Shown one piece after another: positions 29,669 through 38,463 of a stretch of 64,000 bases of DNA. The stretch's first letter is position 1, and each line of letters opens with the position of its first letter. The position numbers and the translations under genes are program-made. Source of the stretch: Nocardia anocheti. Lineage in GTDB: Bacteria; Actinomycetota; Actinomycetes; Mycobacteriales; Mycobacteriaceae. Where the stretch lies: assembly GCF_029675105.1 (NCBI RefSeq), contig NZ_JAQQFV010000002.1, forward strand, positions 1-64,000. The letters are read 5' to 3'. The notes below the pieces were generated by a model. That model was not told where the DNA came from and did not search any database. It worked only from the letters and a program-made list of their open reading frames with translations.

Positions 29669-30067
29669 ATGATCCGCACCGCCGCCCTCGCCCATGTCCG
29701 CGACCGCAGGCTGATCCAGACGCGCCCGGAAGGCAAAGAAGTCTTCTACATGGCGGGCGGCAAGATCGATCCCGGCGAAACCCCGCTGCAGGCCTTACAT
29801 CGCGAGATCGAGGAAGAACTCGGCGTCGGCCTGGCCGGGGTCGCCGAACTGGGCATCTTCGAGGCCGAAGCCTACGGCCACGCCACCAACACCGGCCTGC
29901 ACATGACCTGTTTCCTGGCCGACCTCACCGGCGAGCCCCACGCCACCGGCGAGATCGCCGAATTCCGCTACTTCACCGTCAGCGAATACGCCGCCATGGA
30001 CCACGTCGCCCCCGGCTCCATGCTCGTCTTCAAACACCTGCACGACCTCGACCTCATCGACTGGTAG
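29669..30067 (+). CDS. Nudix hydrolase
   Basis: 132 residues, soluble. A complete Nudix box runs from Gly31 to Val53 (GKIDPGE, then RE at 45-46 and EE at 49-50, LGV), so it should cleave a nucleoside-diphosphate-linked substrate with Mg2+; the substrate is unknown. A TAGAGT hexamer ends 8 nt before ATG 29669 and no ribosome site exists, which suggests a separate leaderless transcript starting just after eutC. The GTG three codons upstream is less likely. Confidence 0.9.
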   Translation: MIRTAALAHVRDRRLIQTRPEGKEVFYMAGGKIDPGETPLQALHREIEEELGVGLAGVAELGIFEAEAYGHATNTGLHMTCFLADLTGEPHATGEIAEFRYFTVSEYAAMDHVAPGSMLVFKHLHDLDLIDW

Positions 30068-30131
30068 TTCGCGGAGGCAACGATTGGGTGTCGGCCGAAA
30101 CACTTGATGCGACAACCACGATGGCACTGTC

Positions 30132-30311
30132 ATGGAGATGACCTCGTCGGAGCGGCGAGCTGCGCTACGTCAGCTCGTCGTCCTGTTCGGCCTGATGAAC
30201 ACCATGATCGAGCTCAGCGTCAACGGCGCGCCACGTTCGCTCACCGAGCACGCCACCGCCGCGCGCGACATCATCGGTGAGCTGGTCACCGACTTCGCGC
30301 AGGCGGGCTAG
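30132..30311 (+). CDS. Small hypothetical protein, 59 residues
   Basis: ATG 30132 to TAG 30311. The product starts MEMTSSERRAALRQLVVLFG and continues with an amphipathic pattern and a second helix, so it is probably all-helical, soluble and DNA- or partner-binding in style. Strong third-position GC fits a coding frame. The stop overlaps the stop of the convergent membrane-peptide gene by 4 nt. No clear ribosome site is present. I recognise no family. Confidence 0.5.
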   Translation: MEMTSSERRAALRQLVVLFGLMNTMIELSVNGAPRSLTEHATAARDIIGELVTDFAQAG

Positions 30312-30568
30312 GTCGCGGACTTCGGCGGGTCGGTGCTCTCGGCCTCGGCGGGAATCGCGCCGGGCTCGGTGCCCTCGTCGGCCTTCTGATCCGGTTCCGG
30401 ATGCTCGGGCTCGAAGGTCTCGGGCAGGCCCTTGAGGTGCTTGTTCATCGAGCGGACCAGCAGCACCGTGCCCGCCAGCAGGATCAGCACGATCAGCAGA
30501 CCCAGCGGCGAGGCCTTGCCGAACTCGGGGCCGGTGGGGGTGTTCTGTGCGAGAAGAGCCAACATCAC
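30308..30568 (-). CDS. Small single-pass membrane protein (Rv1083-like)
   Basis: 86 residues: a hydrophobic helix at about 21-41 ([18 protein letters not shown]), a basic turn (MNKHLKGLP), then an acidic, Pro/Glu-rich cytoplasmic tail. The position directly after mca, with an ATGA overlap, matches Rv1083 in M. tuberculosis. The function is unknown; coupling to mca suggests a link to mycothiol-dependent detoxification or simply shared regulation. Confidence 0.85.
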   Translation of the reverse strand: MMLALLAQNTPTGPEFGKASPLGLLIVLILLAGTVLLVRSMNKHLKGLPETFEPEHPEPDQKADEGTEPGAIPAEAESTDPPKSAT

Positions 30569-31443
30569 CGGTCGGCGTCCTCGATACCGGCGAACAGGTC
30601 GGTCTCCGGGATGGCGGTGGACACTCTCGTCTTGGCCAATTCGAACTCCTCGGTCGGCCAGAGCCGCTGCTGCAATTCCAGCGGGATCGCGAAGAACGCC
30701 CCGTTGGGATCGATCTGGGTCGCGTGCGCGCGCAGGGCGTCGTCACGCTGGGGGAAGTATTTCGAGCACTCGATCTGGGTGGTGACCCTGGCCCAGGCGT
30801 CGTCGCGCTTGTACTCGCGCATCCGGTCCAGCCACTCCTGGAGCGGGAACGGCTCGCCGATGCGTTCGTACTCACCGGCGAAGGCCTCGAGCCGCTTCAT
30901 CGAGAAGCCGTGGTCGTAGTACAGCTTGAGCGGCGTCCACGGTTCGCCCGCGTCGGGGAACTTCGTGGGATCGCCCGCCGCCTCGTAGGCGGCCATCGAC
31001 ACCTCGTGGCAGCGGATGTGGTCGGGGTGCGGGTAGCCACCGTTCTCGTCGTAGGTGGTGATGACATGCGGCCGGAACTCGCGCACCACCTTCACCAGCG
31101 CCTCGGTGGACTCCTCCAGCGGCACCAGCGCGAAGCAGCCCTCGGGCAGCGGCGGCAGCGGGTCGCCCTCGGGCAGGCCCGAGTCGACATAGCCGAGCCA
31201 CTGTTGACGCACGCCCAGCGCGTGCGCGGCCGCCGCCATCTCCTCGCGGCGCACCTCCTCGATCCGGTCCAGGACACCGGGGGTGTCCATGGCCGGGTTG
31301 AGGATGCTGCCGCGCTCACCGCCGGTCAGGGTCACGACCAGCACGTCGACGCCTTCGGCGGCGTAGCGTGCCGTGGTCGCGGCACCCTTGCTGGACTCGT
31401 CGTCGGGGTGGGCGTGCACAGCCATGAGGCGAAGGCCACTCAC
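30565..31443 (-). CDS. mca: Mycothiol S-conjugate amidase
   Basis: 292 residues. Cleaves mycothiol-drug conjugates to a mercapturic acid and GlcN-inositol, a detoxification step specific to actinobacteria. The zinc motif AHPDDE (His12, Asp15) and the later GGYPHPDH are present, along with [12 protein letters not shown]. The conserved start [17 protein letters not shown] fixes GTG 31443; an in-frame extension to 31596 would overlap the divergent DUF4307 gene and is rejected. The stop overlaps the downstream small membrane gene. Confidence 0.97.
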   Translation of the reverse strand: MSGLRLMAVHAHPDDESSKGAATTARYAAEGVDVLVVTLTGGERGSILNPAMDTPGVLDRIEEVRREEMAAAAHALGVRQQWLGYVDSGLPEGDPLPPLPEGCFALVPLEESTEALVKVVREFRPHVITTYDENGGYPHPDHIRCHEVSMAAYEAAGDPTKFPDAGEPWTPLKLYYDHGFSMKRLEAFAGEYERIGEPFPLQEWLDRMREYKRDDAWARVTTQIECSKYFPQRDDALRAHATQIDPNGAFFAIPLELQQRLWPTEEFELAKTRVSTAIPETDLFAGIEDADR

Positions 31444-31546
31444 GTCTCGTTCACCATCGCTCTCGCTCGCGGGTGTCAGAACTTCGTTCCCTATAGTTCC
31501 ATCCGACCCCCCGTTTGTTCCGACCACCCCCGGGAGCGAGAAACCG

Positions 31547-32005
31547 ATGAGCGAACCCGCACCCGACACCGCGGCGAACCCGGCCGACGCCGCCACCCGA
31601 CACGCCGATCGTTACGGCGCGAAGCCACCGGCGCGTCGCCTCTGGCTGATGGTGCTGCTCGGCGTCGGCGTGGTGGTCGCGGGCCTGGGGGTGGCCTATC
31701 TCGGCTTCCAGAAGTACGGCCCGAAGGCGATCGAGACCGAGCAGCTCGGCTATGTCGTCGTCGACGACTCGACCCTCGAGATCCGCATGAAAGTGACTCG
31801 GGACGAGCCCCAGCGCGACGTCGTGTGCTTCGTGCGCGCCATGGATCGCGACGGCGCCGAGGTCGGCAGGCGCGAGGTGCTGGTGCCCGGATCGGAGTAC
31901 ACCAGTGTTCAGGTGACCACCACGGTCAAGTCCTCCGCGCGCGCCTCGGCGGGCGACATCTACGGCTGCACCGAACAGGTTCCGGACTATCTGCGGGTCG
32001 GATGA
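31547..32005 (+). CDS. DUF4307 membrane protein
   Basis: 152 residues: an Ala/Asp/Thr-rich N terminus, one transmembrane helix at about 31-55 ([21 protein letters not shown]), then an extracytoplasmic beta-rich domain with two cysteines (VVCFVRA, YGCTEQ). This matches the DUF4307 family and the place of Rv1081c between mca and greA. GGGAG lies about 11 nt before ATG 31547. TATAGT at 31492-31497 is a plausible -10 in the divergent gap with mca. Confidence 0.88.
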   Translation: MSEPAPDTAANPADAATRHADRYGAKPPARRLWLMVLLGVGVVVAGLGVAYLGFQKYGPKAIETEQLGYVVVDDSTLEIRMKVTRDEPQRDVVCFVRAMDRDGAEVGRREVLVPGSEYTSVQVTTTVKSSARASAGDIYGCTEQVPDYLRVG

Positions 32006-32044
32006 ACCCGCTCCGCCCGGCCTGACCTGCATATTTATGAGACA

Positions 32045-32088
32045 TGCTAAAATGGGCTGATACACGGTTCCGGGGCTCGGAGCCGTGT
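32045..32088 (+). promoter_or_regulatory. greA promoter with extended -10 and 5'-end hairpin
   Basis: TG-C-TAAAAT (32045-32053) is an extended -10. About 9 nt downstream an 11-bp stem (ACACGGTTCCG, 32062-32072, with CGGAGCCGTGT, 32078-32088; one G-U pair) is followed by TT. It could end read-through from the DUF4307 gene or form the 5' end of a leader of about 185 nt before greA. The rest of the 32089-32245 leader shows no open frame. Confidence 0.5.
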
Positions 32089-32245
32089 TTGCTGCATTGG
32101 CGGCCAGCGGTGCTGTTTCCGGGTTACGGGTTCACCCCAGGATCGCTCCAGCCGTCGGGCTGGCGCATGCCCTCGTGATCGAGGTCATCGCGCCGGTTTC
32201 AGGGAATCCCGGTGCGCCGGGAACAACTACTAGGGAGTGATCGAG

Positions 32246-32737
32246 ATGACCGAGAATGTGACCTGGCTTACCCAGGAGTCGCACGACAGGCTCAAGGGCG
32301 AGCTGGACTCGCTCATTGCCAATCGTCCGGTCATTGCCGCCGAGATCAACGAGCGTCGCGAAGAGGGCGACCTCAAGGAGAACGGCGGCTACCACGCCGC
32401 GCGTGAGGAGCAGGGCCAGCAGGAGGCGCGCATCCGCCAGCTGCAGGAGCTGCTGAACAACGCCAAGGTCGGCGTCGCCCCCACCAAGTCCGGTGTGGCC
32501 CTCCCGGGCTCGGTCGTCACGGTCTACTACGACGGTGACGAAGGCGATACCGAGACCTTCCTCATCGCGACCCGCGAAGAGGGCCTCGGCGCCACCGATC
32601 TCGAGACCTACTCGCCCAACTCGCCGCTGGGCGGCGCGCTGATCGACGCCAAGGTCGGCGAGACCCGCGAGTACACGCTGCCCAACGGCAACACCATGAA
32701 GGTGACCTTGGTCAGCGCGGAGCCGTACCACGGCTGA
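32246..32737 (+). CDS. greA: Transcription elongation factor GreA
   Basis: 163 residues. Rescues backtracked RNA polymerase by stimulating transcript cleavage. The N-terminal coiled coil (about 1-78) carries the tip acidic pair in [22 protein letters not shown], and the C-terminal FKBP-like domain includes [14 protein letters not shown]. An AGGGAG ribosome site precedes ATG 32246. It lies between the DUF4307 gene and metB, as in M. tuberculosis, and ends in a strong terminator shared with metB. Confidence 0.97.
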   Translation: MTENVTWLTQESHDRLKGELDSLIANRPVIAAEINERREEGDLKENGGYHAAREEQGQQEARIRQLQELLNNAKVGVAPTKSGVALPGSVVTVYYDGDEGDTETFLIATREEGLGATDLETYSPNSPLGGALIDAKVGETREYTLPNGNTMKVTLVSAEPYHG

Positions 32738-32778
32738 GCCCGGCCACGCCGAGCCCGCACGAACCGAACCCGAACGCG

Positions 32779-32811
32779 AGCGCCCGCATCCGAACATCGG
32801 ATGCGGGCGCT
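32779..32811. terminator. Bidirectional terminator between greA and metB
   Basis: Perfect 15-bp arms (AGCGCCCGCATCCGA and its complement) around ACA, followed by TTCGTCATT on the greA side. The two genes converge here. Confidence 0.88.
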
Positions 32812-32834
32812 TCGTCATTCGCGGGGGCTCCGTC

Positions 32835-33977
32835 TCAGCTCAGGGCCTGCTCGACATCGGCGAGCAGGTCGCTGATGTCCTCGATGCCGACCGAGAGCCG
32901 GACCAGATCGGCGGGCACCTCCAGCTCCGAACCCTCGGTGCTGGCGTGGGTCATGGCGCCGGGGTGCTCGATGAGCGATTCGATGCCGCCCAGCGATTCG
33001 GCCAGGGTGAAGATGCGGGTGCGCGAGCAGAACTTCAGCGCCGCGTCGCGACCACCGGCCAGGCGCACCGAGATCATGCCGCCGCGACGACGCATCTGCT
33101 TCTGCGCGATCTCGTAACCGGGGTGGGTGGGCAGGCCCGGGTAGATCACCTGGGAGATGGCCGGGTGGTTGGTGAGGAACTCCGCGATCACCTCGGCGTT
33201 GTCGCAGTGCTTCTCCATCCGCACGGCCAGGGTCTTGATGCCGCGCAGGGTGAGGAAGGCGTCGAACGGGCCGGGCACCGCGCCCGCGCCGTTCTGCAGG
33301 AACGCGAACGCGGTGTCGAGTTCCTTGCTGTTGGTGATCAGCGCGCCACCGACCACATCGGAGTGTCCACCCAGGTACTTGGTGGTGGAGTGCAGCACGA
33401 TGTCGGCGCCCAGCAGCAGCGGCTGCTGCAGGTACGGGGTGGCGAAGGTGTTGTCGACGACCAGCTTGGCGTCGGCCTCGTGCGCGATGTCGGCCAGCGC
33501 GGGGATGTCACCGATGCTCAGCAGCGGGTTGGTGGGGGTCTCGACCCAGACCAGCTTGGTGTTGGGGCGGATGGCCGCGCGCACCGCGTCCAGGTCGGCG
33601 ATGTGGGCGGGCGAGTGCTCGATGCCCCACTGGCTGAAGACCTTGTCGATGAGCCGGAAGGTGCCGCCGTAGGCGTCGTCGGGGATGACGATGTGGTCGC
33701 CCGGACGCAGTACCGCGCGCAGCGCGCAGTCGGTGGCCGCCATGCCGGAGGCGAAGGCGCGACCGTAGGTACCCGATTCGAGGGCGGCGAGGTTGGCTTC
33801 CAGCGCGGTGCGCGTGGGGTTGCCGGTGCGCGCGTACTCGTAACCGCCGCGCATGCCGCCGACGCCGTCCTGGGCGAAGGTCGAGCTCGCGTAGATCGGC
33901 ACGTTCACCGCGCCGGTCTGAGGATCGGGTTCATATCCGGCGTGGATGGCCCTGGTCGAGAATCCCAGCTCACTCAT
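32835..33977 (-). CDS. metB: Cystathionine gamma-synthase
   Basis: 380 residues of the Cys/Met PLP-dependent family. Joins cysteine with an O-acylhomoserine to give cystathionine on the way to methionine. Landmarks: GYEYARTGNPTR, SGMAATDCAL, the PLP lysine in HSTTKYLGGHSD, and SLGGIESLIEHPGAMTHAS. Its position beside greA matches Rv1079. The ATG at 33977 has TAGTCT 6 nt upstream and no ribosome site, so the transcript is probably leaderless. Confidence 0.95.
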   Translation of the reverse strand: MSELGFSTRAIHAGYEPDPQTGAVNVPIYASSTFAQDGVGGMRGGYEYARTGNPTRTALEANLAALESGTYGRAFASGMAATDCALRAVLRPGDHIVIPDDAYGGTFRLIDKVFSQWGIEHSPAHIADLDAVRAAIRPNTKLVWVETPTNPLLSIGDIPALADIAHEADAKLVVDNTFATPYLQQPLLLGADIVLHSTTKYLGGHSDVVGGALITNSKELDTAFAFLQNGAGAVPGPFDAFLTLRGIKTLAVRMEKHCDNAEVIAEFLTNHPAISQVIYPGLPTHPGYEIAQKQMRRRGGMISVRLAGGRDAALKFCSRTRIFTLAESLGGIESLIEHPGAMTHASTEGSELEVPADLVRLSVGIEDISDLLADVEQALS

Positions 33978-33983
33978 GGCCCC

Positions 33984-34069
33984 AGACTAGTTGGCCGGTT
34001 TCGGCGGGCGGTGCGGGGGTGCGGGCGTGCACGATGTGTCGGATTCGCCCGGCACGCTGGGGTTAGGCT
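33984..34069. promoter_or_regulatory. Divergent leaderless promoters of metB and the acyl-CoA dehydrogenase
   Basis: On the minus strand TAGTCT (33984-33989) ends 6 nt from the metB ATG; on the plus strand TAGGCT (34064-34069) ends 6 nt from ATG 34076. Both lack a ribosome site. Confidence 0.55.
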
Positions 34070-34075
34070 GGCGCC

Positions 34076-35257
34076 ATGGTGACTGTCGAGGAACTGTTCG
34101 CGATCGACCCGCTGCTCTCGTCGGAGGAGCGCGAAATCCGCGACACCGTGGCCCGATTCGGGGAGCGCCGGTTGCGCCCGCACGTGGCCGACTGGTTCGA
34201 GCAGGGCACCTTCCCCGCCCGCGAGATCGCCCCGGAGCTGGGCAAGCTCGGTCTGCTCGGCATGCACCTCGAGGGGTACGGCTGCGCGGGCGCCTCGGCC
34301 ACGGCTTACGGCCTGGCCTGCCAGGAACTCGAGGCGGTCGATTCGGGCGTGCGCAGCATGGTGTCGGTGCAGGGCTCGCTGGCCATGTCGGCGATCCACT
34401 TCTACGGCTCCGAGGAGCAGAAGCAGCAGTACCTGCCCGCCATGGCGGCCGGTGAGCTGATCGGCTGCTTCGGCCTCACCGAACCCGACTTCGGCTCCAA
34501 CCCCGGCGGCATGCGCACCCGCGCCCGGCGCGACGGCGACGACTGGGTGCTCAACGGCTCGAAGATGTGGATCACCAACGGCTCGGTCGCCGATGTGGCC
34601 GTGGTCTGGGCCTATGCCGAGGAACCCGGCCAGGACAAGCCCCGTGTGCGCGGTTTCCTGGTGCCCGCGGGCACCCCCGGCTTCACCACCCGCGAGCTGC
34701 ACCACAAGCTCTCGCTGCGCGCTTCGCTCACCGCCGCACTGGATTTCGACGACGTGCGCCTGCCCGCCGACGCCGTCCTGCCCGATTCGCGCGGGCTGAG
34801 CGCCCCGCTGGCCTGCCTGAGCGAGGCCCGCTTCGGCATCGTCTTCGGTGCGCTGGGCGCGGCCCGCGACTGCTTGAGCGCCGCCATCGACTACGCCCGC
34901 ACCCGCGAGGTGTTCGACAAGCCGCTGGCGGGCTACCAGCTCACCCAGGCCAAGCTCGCCGACATGGCGCTCGAGCTGGGCAAGGGCCAGCTGCTCGCGC
35001 TGCACCTGGGCCGGTTGAAGGACCGCCACGAGATCACCGGCGAGCAGATCAGCGCGGGCAAACTCAACAGCACCCGCGAGGCCATCGCGATCGCCCGCGA
35101 ATGCCGGACCATCCTGGGCGCCAACGGGATCACCCTCGACTACCCTGTGCTGCGCCACGCCAACAACCTGGAGTCGGTGCTCACCTACGAGGGCACCGCC
35201 GAGGTGCACCAGCTGGTGCTGGGCAAGGCTCTCACCGACGCCAACGCCTTCCGTTAG
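34076..35257 (+). CDS. Acyl-CoA dehydrogenase, glutaryl-CoA dehydrogenase type
   Basis: 393 residues. FAD-dependent oxidation of an acyl-CoA; the sequence resembles glutaryl-CoA dehydrogenases (YGLACQELEAVDSGVRSMVSVQGSLAM, GCFGLTEPDFGSNPGGM, KMWITNG, and the catalytic Glu372 in TYEGTAEVHQLVLGKAL). Glutaryl-CoA from lysine/tryptophan breakdown is the likely substrate, but no electron-transfer partner is adjacent. Its stop is one base from the convergent small membrane gene. Confidence 0.93.
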   Translation: MVTVEELFAIDPLLSSEEREIRDTVARFGERRLRPHVADWFEQGTFPAREIAPELGKLGLLGMHLEGYGCAGASATAYGLACQELEAVDSGVRSMVSVQGSLAMSAIHFYGSEEQKQQYLPAMAAGELIGCFGLTEPDFGSNPGGMRTRARRDGDDWVLNGSKMWITNGSVADVAVVWAYAEEPGQDKPRVRGFLVPAGTPGFTTRELHHKLSLRASLTAALDFDDVRLPADAVLPDSRGLSAPLACLSEARFGIVFGALGAARDCLSAAIDYARTREVFDKPLAGYQLTQAKLADMALELGKGQLLALHLGRLKDRHEITGEQISAGKLNSTREAIAIARECRTILGANGITLDYPVLRHANNLESVLTYEGTAEVHQLVLGKALTDANAFR

Positions 35258-35258
35258 A

Positions 35259-35558
35259 TCAGCCGACGCGGGCGGGCCGGATGAGCCCGCTCGCGAAGGC
35301 CAGCGTCAGCATCACGACCACGACCGTGAGCACGGTCAACGCGATGGGCACGGTGATCGCTGCGGGGATGCCGAGCACCGTCAGACCGGTGACGCCCCCG
35401 CAACCCCAGATGATCGCGGCGACGAGGCGGCCCAGCAGCGGCGCGTACGGCCACCGGCGGCACACGCCGGAAATGCCACGTCGCACCGAATAGCCTGCGC
35501 CCGTGGCCACGACGGGACTCATGCCGAGCAGCTGTACGGCCGGGTCGGTGACGTGCAC
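35259..35558 (-). CDS. Small membrane protein, hypothetical
   Basis: 99 residues with two or three hydrophobic segments (LVAAIIWGCGGVTGLTVLGI and a second at 70-90). An AAAGGAT ribosome site sits about 6 nt before the GTG at 35558, so I prefer it to the ATG at 35522. No recognised domain. It is isolated between two unrelated genes, with the following gene on the same strand 108 nt upstream. Confidence 0.72.
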   Translation of the reverse strand: MHVTDPAVQLLGMSPVVATGAGYSVRRGISGVCRRWPYAPLLGRLVAAIIWGCGGVTGLTVLGIPAAITVPIALTVLTVVVVMLTLAFASGLIRPARVG

Positions 35559-35666
35559 AGCGGATCCTTTCGCTTCGCCGAGCTGGTTTGCCGAAAGTTT
35601 TCTCGAGTCGGTTATACCCGCTCACAATCCATCGGACAGCCCGTTCGCGCAACTCCGCGTCCGCGA

Positions 35667-36983
35667 TCACTCCCCCGCGCGCGCCACCCCCTCGCGCCCG
35701 GCCAGCGCAGGCAATTCCAGGTTCTCCCGGTAGGTTCCGCCCAGGTAGTCGGTGTCGAGCAGGCCCCGGCGGCGCAGTTCGGGCAGCAGGCCGTTGACGA
35801 CGAAATCGCCGGTCCGCGCGTCGGTGAGTCCGCCCACGGTGAAGACGTCGAGGACATCGGCCCGATAGCGCTCCTCGATGGCGTCGGCCACCTGCTCCGG
35901 CGTGCCCGCCACGGCCCAGTGGCCGGTGTCCTTGGCGGCGATCACCAATTCGCGCAGGGTCTTCCCGGACGCCGCGAGCTTGCCGAAGATCTCCACCCGG
36001 CCACGACGGCGCCGCACCGAATCGAGCTGTGGCAGCAGACTTTCCGGGATCGGCTTGTCCAATGGCAGCTCGGACAGGTCGATCTCGCCGCCGAGCATGT
36101 CGGCCAGTTGCGCACGCCCCGCGTCGAAGTCGGTGGCCTCGGCCGCCTCCGCGACCAGCCTGCGCGCTTCGGCCTCGGTGGCGCCGTAGGTGGCGTGCAG
36201 GGAGCTGAAGATCAGCGGAAGCCCTGGTGGCCTGCCGAATTCGGCCGCTCTGGTGCGAATCTTCTTGGTGTAGGTGACCGCGTCCTCGAGCGTCGGCAGC
36301 GAGGTGAAGACCACTTCGGCGAAGCGGGCGCCCAGCTCGATACCGCCCGCGGACTGCCCGGCCTGGAACTGCACCGGCCTGCCCTGCGGCAGGGTGGGGA
36401 TATTGAGCGGTCCGCGCACCGAGAAGTGCTGTCCCGCATAGTCGATCGGCTCGACCAGCGAGGCGTCGAGCTCGGCGCCGCCGCGACCGTCCGGACGCAG
36501 CGCCCCCGGCCGCCAGCTGTCGAACAGCGCGTTGACCACCTCGAGCGATTCGGTGGCGCGGGCGTAGCGCTGCTCCGGGCTCGGCAGCTCACCCGTGCCG
36601 TAGTTCTCCTCCCCGAGCGAGGAGGTCACCGCGTTCCAGGCGGCCCGGCCGTTGCTGATGTGGTCGAGCGTGCCGAACAGGCGGGCCAGGTTGTACGGGT
36701 GGTGGAAGGTCGTGGTGACGGTGGCGATCAGGCCGACGTGGGTGGTGACGGCGCCGAGCGCGGCCAGCTGGATCAGCGGCTCCTGCGCGCCGATGGCGCC
36801 CTGCGCGCCGAAACTGAGCAGGTCAGCCGCGAACAGGGCGCCGATCTTGTTCTCCTCGGCGATCCGGGCGATCCGCACCGCCTCGTCGAGCGTCGATCGG
36901 GTCGGGTCCACCGCCGCCGCGTACACCTGCGGCGATCCACTGACGCCCGTGACGGTCTTCAACTTCCGACGTTCGGTGCCCAT
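35667..36983 (-). CDS. LLM-class flavin-dependent monooxygenase (NtaA/SnaA/DszA type)
   Basis: 438 residues, TIM-barrel luciferase-like fold. The stretches FHHPYNLARLFGTLDHISNGRAAWNAVTS and QAGQSAGGIELGARFAEVVF are typical of the FMN/FADH2-dependent NtaA/SnaA/DszA group, which oxidises aromatic, chelator or organosulfur compounds with a separate flavin reductase. None is encoded nearby, and the substrate is unknown. It diverges from the lipase across 109 bp that contain a KstR-type box. Confidence 0.92.
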   Translation of the reverse strand: MGTERRKLKTVTGVSGSPQVYAAAVDPTRSTLDEAVRIARIAEENKIGALFAADLLSFGAQGAIGAQEPLIQLAALGAVTTHVGLIATVTTTFHHPYNLARLFGTLDHISNGRAAWNAVTSSLGEENYGTGELPSPEQRYARATESLEVVNALFDSWRPGALRPDGRGGAELDASLVEPIDYAGQHFSVRGPLNIPTLPQGRPVQFQAGQSAGGIELGARFAEVVFTSLPTLEDAVTYTKKIRTRAAEFGRPPGLPLIFSSLHATYGATEAEARRLVAEAAEATDFDAGRAQLADMLGGEIDLSELPLDKPIPESLLPQLDSVRRRRGRVEIFGKLAASGKTLRELVIAAKDTGHWAVAGTPEQVADAIEERYRADVLDVFTVGGLTDARTGDFVVNGLLPELRRRGLLDTDYLGGTYRENLELPALAGREGVARAGE

Positions 36984-37068
36984 GGAACCAAGTCCAGCAG
37001 ACCTATCGGGACAGGCCCATGGTTGCGCTCACCGCAAGCCGAACAGCCCCGAAACCACTCCGATGAAA

Positions 37069-37082
37069 TAGAACCTGTTCTA
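37069..37082. promoter_or_regulatory. KstR-type operator, TAGAAC-ct-GTTCTA
   Basis: Perfect 14-bp palindrome that fits the published mycobacterial KstR consensus TnnAACnnGTTnnA. It ends 10 nt before the lipase start and lies 86 nt from the divergent monooxygenase start, so a repressor bound here could shut off the lipase and perhaps both genes. Confidence 0.65.
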
Positions 37083-37092
37083 CCTTTGTCGG

Positions 37093-38463
37093 ATGAAGCG
37101 ACTTCGTGGGGTGGGGCGGCTGGGCCGGGGTGTCATCGGTGCGCTGGTCGTCGCGATCGGCTGTTCACTACTCGTCGGCCCCGCCGCGCGGGCGACGCCG
37201 AATACGAGCGACTCGTTCTACCAGCCGCCCGCGGGCTACGAGGCCACCGTGCCCGGCACCATCCTGCGCACTCGCCCGATCACCGCCGCCGCGCAGCAGC
37301 TGATCCCGCTGCGGGTGCGTGCCTGGCAGCTGCTCTACCGAACCACCAGCGCCACCGGCGATCCCTACGCGGCGGTGACCACCGTGCTCGCCAAGGACGA
37401 CGGTCGCGCGCCGACCGCGGTCCTGTCCTACAACTCCATGATCGACGCCATCGCCCCGGAATGCATGCCGTCACAGGTGCTGCGAGCCGGGAGCCCGTGG
37501 TTCGATTTCGCCCGTCCCGGCGGGCCGGTCGCCCTGGGGACCACCGCGTCCGAGTCGCTGATGATCGCGGCCGGGCTCGAGCAGGGCTGGGCGGTGTCGG
37601 TGCCGGACCTCGGCGGCGTCGACAACCACTTCCTCACCCCGCGCGAACCCGGGTACGTGGCCCTCGACGGCGTGCGGGCGGTCAAGGATTTCGCGGCGCT
37701 GGCCGTCGCGCCCGGGGCTCCCGCCGCGCTGTGGGGCTACTCCGGTGGCGGCATCGCCTCGAATTGGGCGGCCGAGGTGCAGCCCACCTATGCCCCCGAA
37801 CTGCCGATCGCGGGCGTCGCGGTGGGCGCCCCGGTCGTCGACCTGCCCGCCGCGCTGCGCACCGGGAACGGCACGCCGGTGGCGGGTCTGGTCGGCATCG
37901 GTGTCGCCGCGCTGAGCCAGGATTCGCCGGAGTTCGCCGCGCTGATGGACAGCGTGCTCACCCCCGAGGGCAAGCGCCTGCTCGACGGCGCGGCGGCCAG
38001 TTGCACCCCGCAGAACCTGCTGAGCTTCGTGATGCGTGATTTCGACCGGCTCACCAGCGTGCCGCTGGCCGAGATCGTGGACACGCCGCTGGTGCGGGCC
38101 CTGATCGAGGACCGCGCCCTGGGCACGACCGCGCCGACGGCACCGCTGTACGTCTACAACGCCGTCGACGACGAACTGAGCACCATCGAATCCGCCGATC
38201 GGCTCGTCGAGGGCTACTGCGCCGCGGGCACCGCTGTCACCTACCGGCGCGACCTGATCCCCTCGGTGGTCTCCGCGCACACCTTCGGCTGGGGACTCGG
38301 CGCCCCCGGCGCCTTCGCCTGGCTGAAGGAACGCATGGCCGACGCCGAGCCACCGAGGGGGTGCGATGTCCAGACGCTCAGCACCCCCGTCACGCCGGAG
38401 GCGCTGAGCACCCTGGGGCCCGACTATCTGGTCGGCATGCTGCGGGCGGTCATCGGCCGCTGA
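37093..38463 (+). CDS. Secreted lipase, LIP family
   Basis: 456 residues: a signal peptide (about 1-35, cleaved after ARA), then an alpha/beta-hydrolase. The nucleophile is Ser217 in GYSGGG; Asp in NAVDDELS and His in SAHTFGW complete a likely triad. The DSFYQPPAGYE start and 430-450 length fit actinobacterial and fungal LIP triacylglycerol lipases. The ATG at 37093 follows the KstR-type palindrome directly, so host or environmental lipid use under sterol/lipid control is plausible. Its last 14 bases overlap the convergent oxidoreductase gene. Confidence 0.93.
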   Translation: MKRLRGVGRLGRGVIGALVVAIGCSLLVGPAARATPNTSDSFYQPPAGYEATVPGTILRTRPITAAAQQLIPLRVRAWQLLYRTTSATGDPYAAVTTVLAKDDGRAPTAVLSYNSMIDAIAPECMPSQVLRAGSPWFDFARPGGPVALGTTASESLMIAAGLEQGWAVSVPDLGGVDNHFLTPREPGYVALDGVRAVKDFAALAVAPGAPAALWGYSGGGIASNWAAEVQPTYAPELPIAGVAVGAPVVDLPAALRTGNGTPVAGLVGIGVAALSQDSPEFAALMDSVLTPEGKRLLDGAAASCTPQNLLSFVMRDFDRLTSVPLAEIVDTPLVRALIEDRALGTTAPTAPLYVYNAVDDELSTIESADRLVEGYCAAGTAVTYRRDLIPSVVSAHTFGWGLGAPGAFAWLKERMADAEPPRGCDVQTLSTPVTPEALSTLGPDYLVGMLRAVIGR

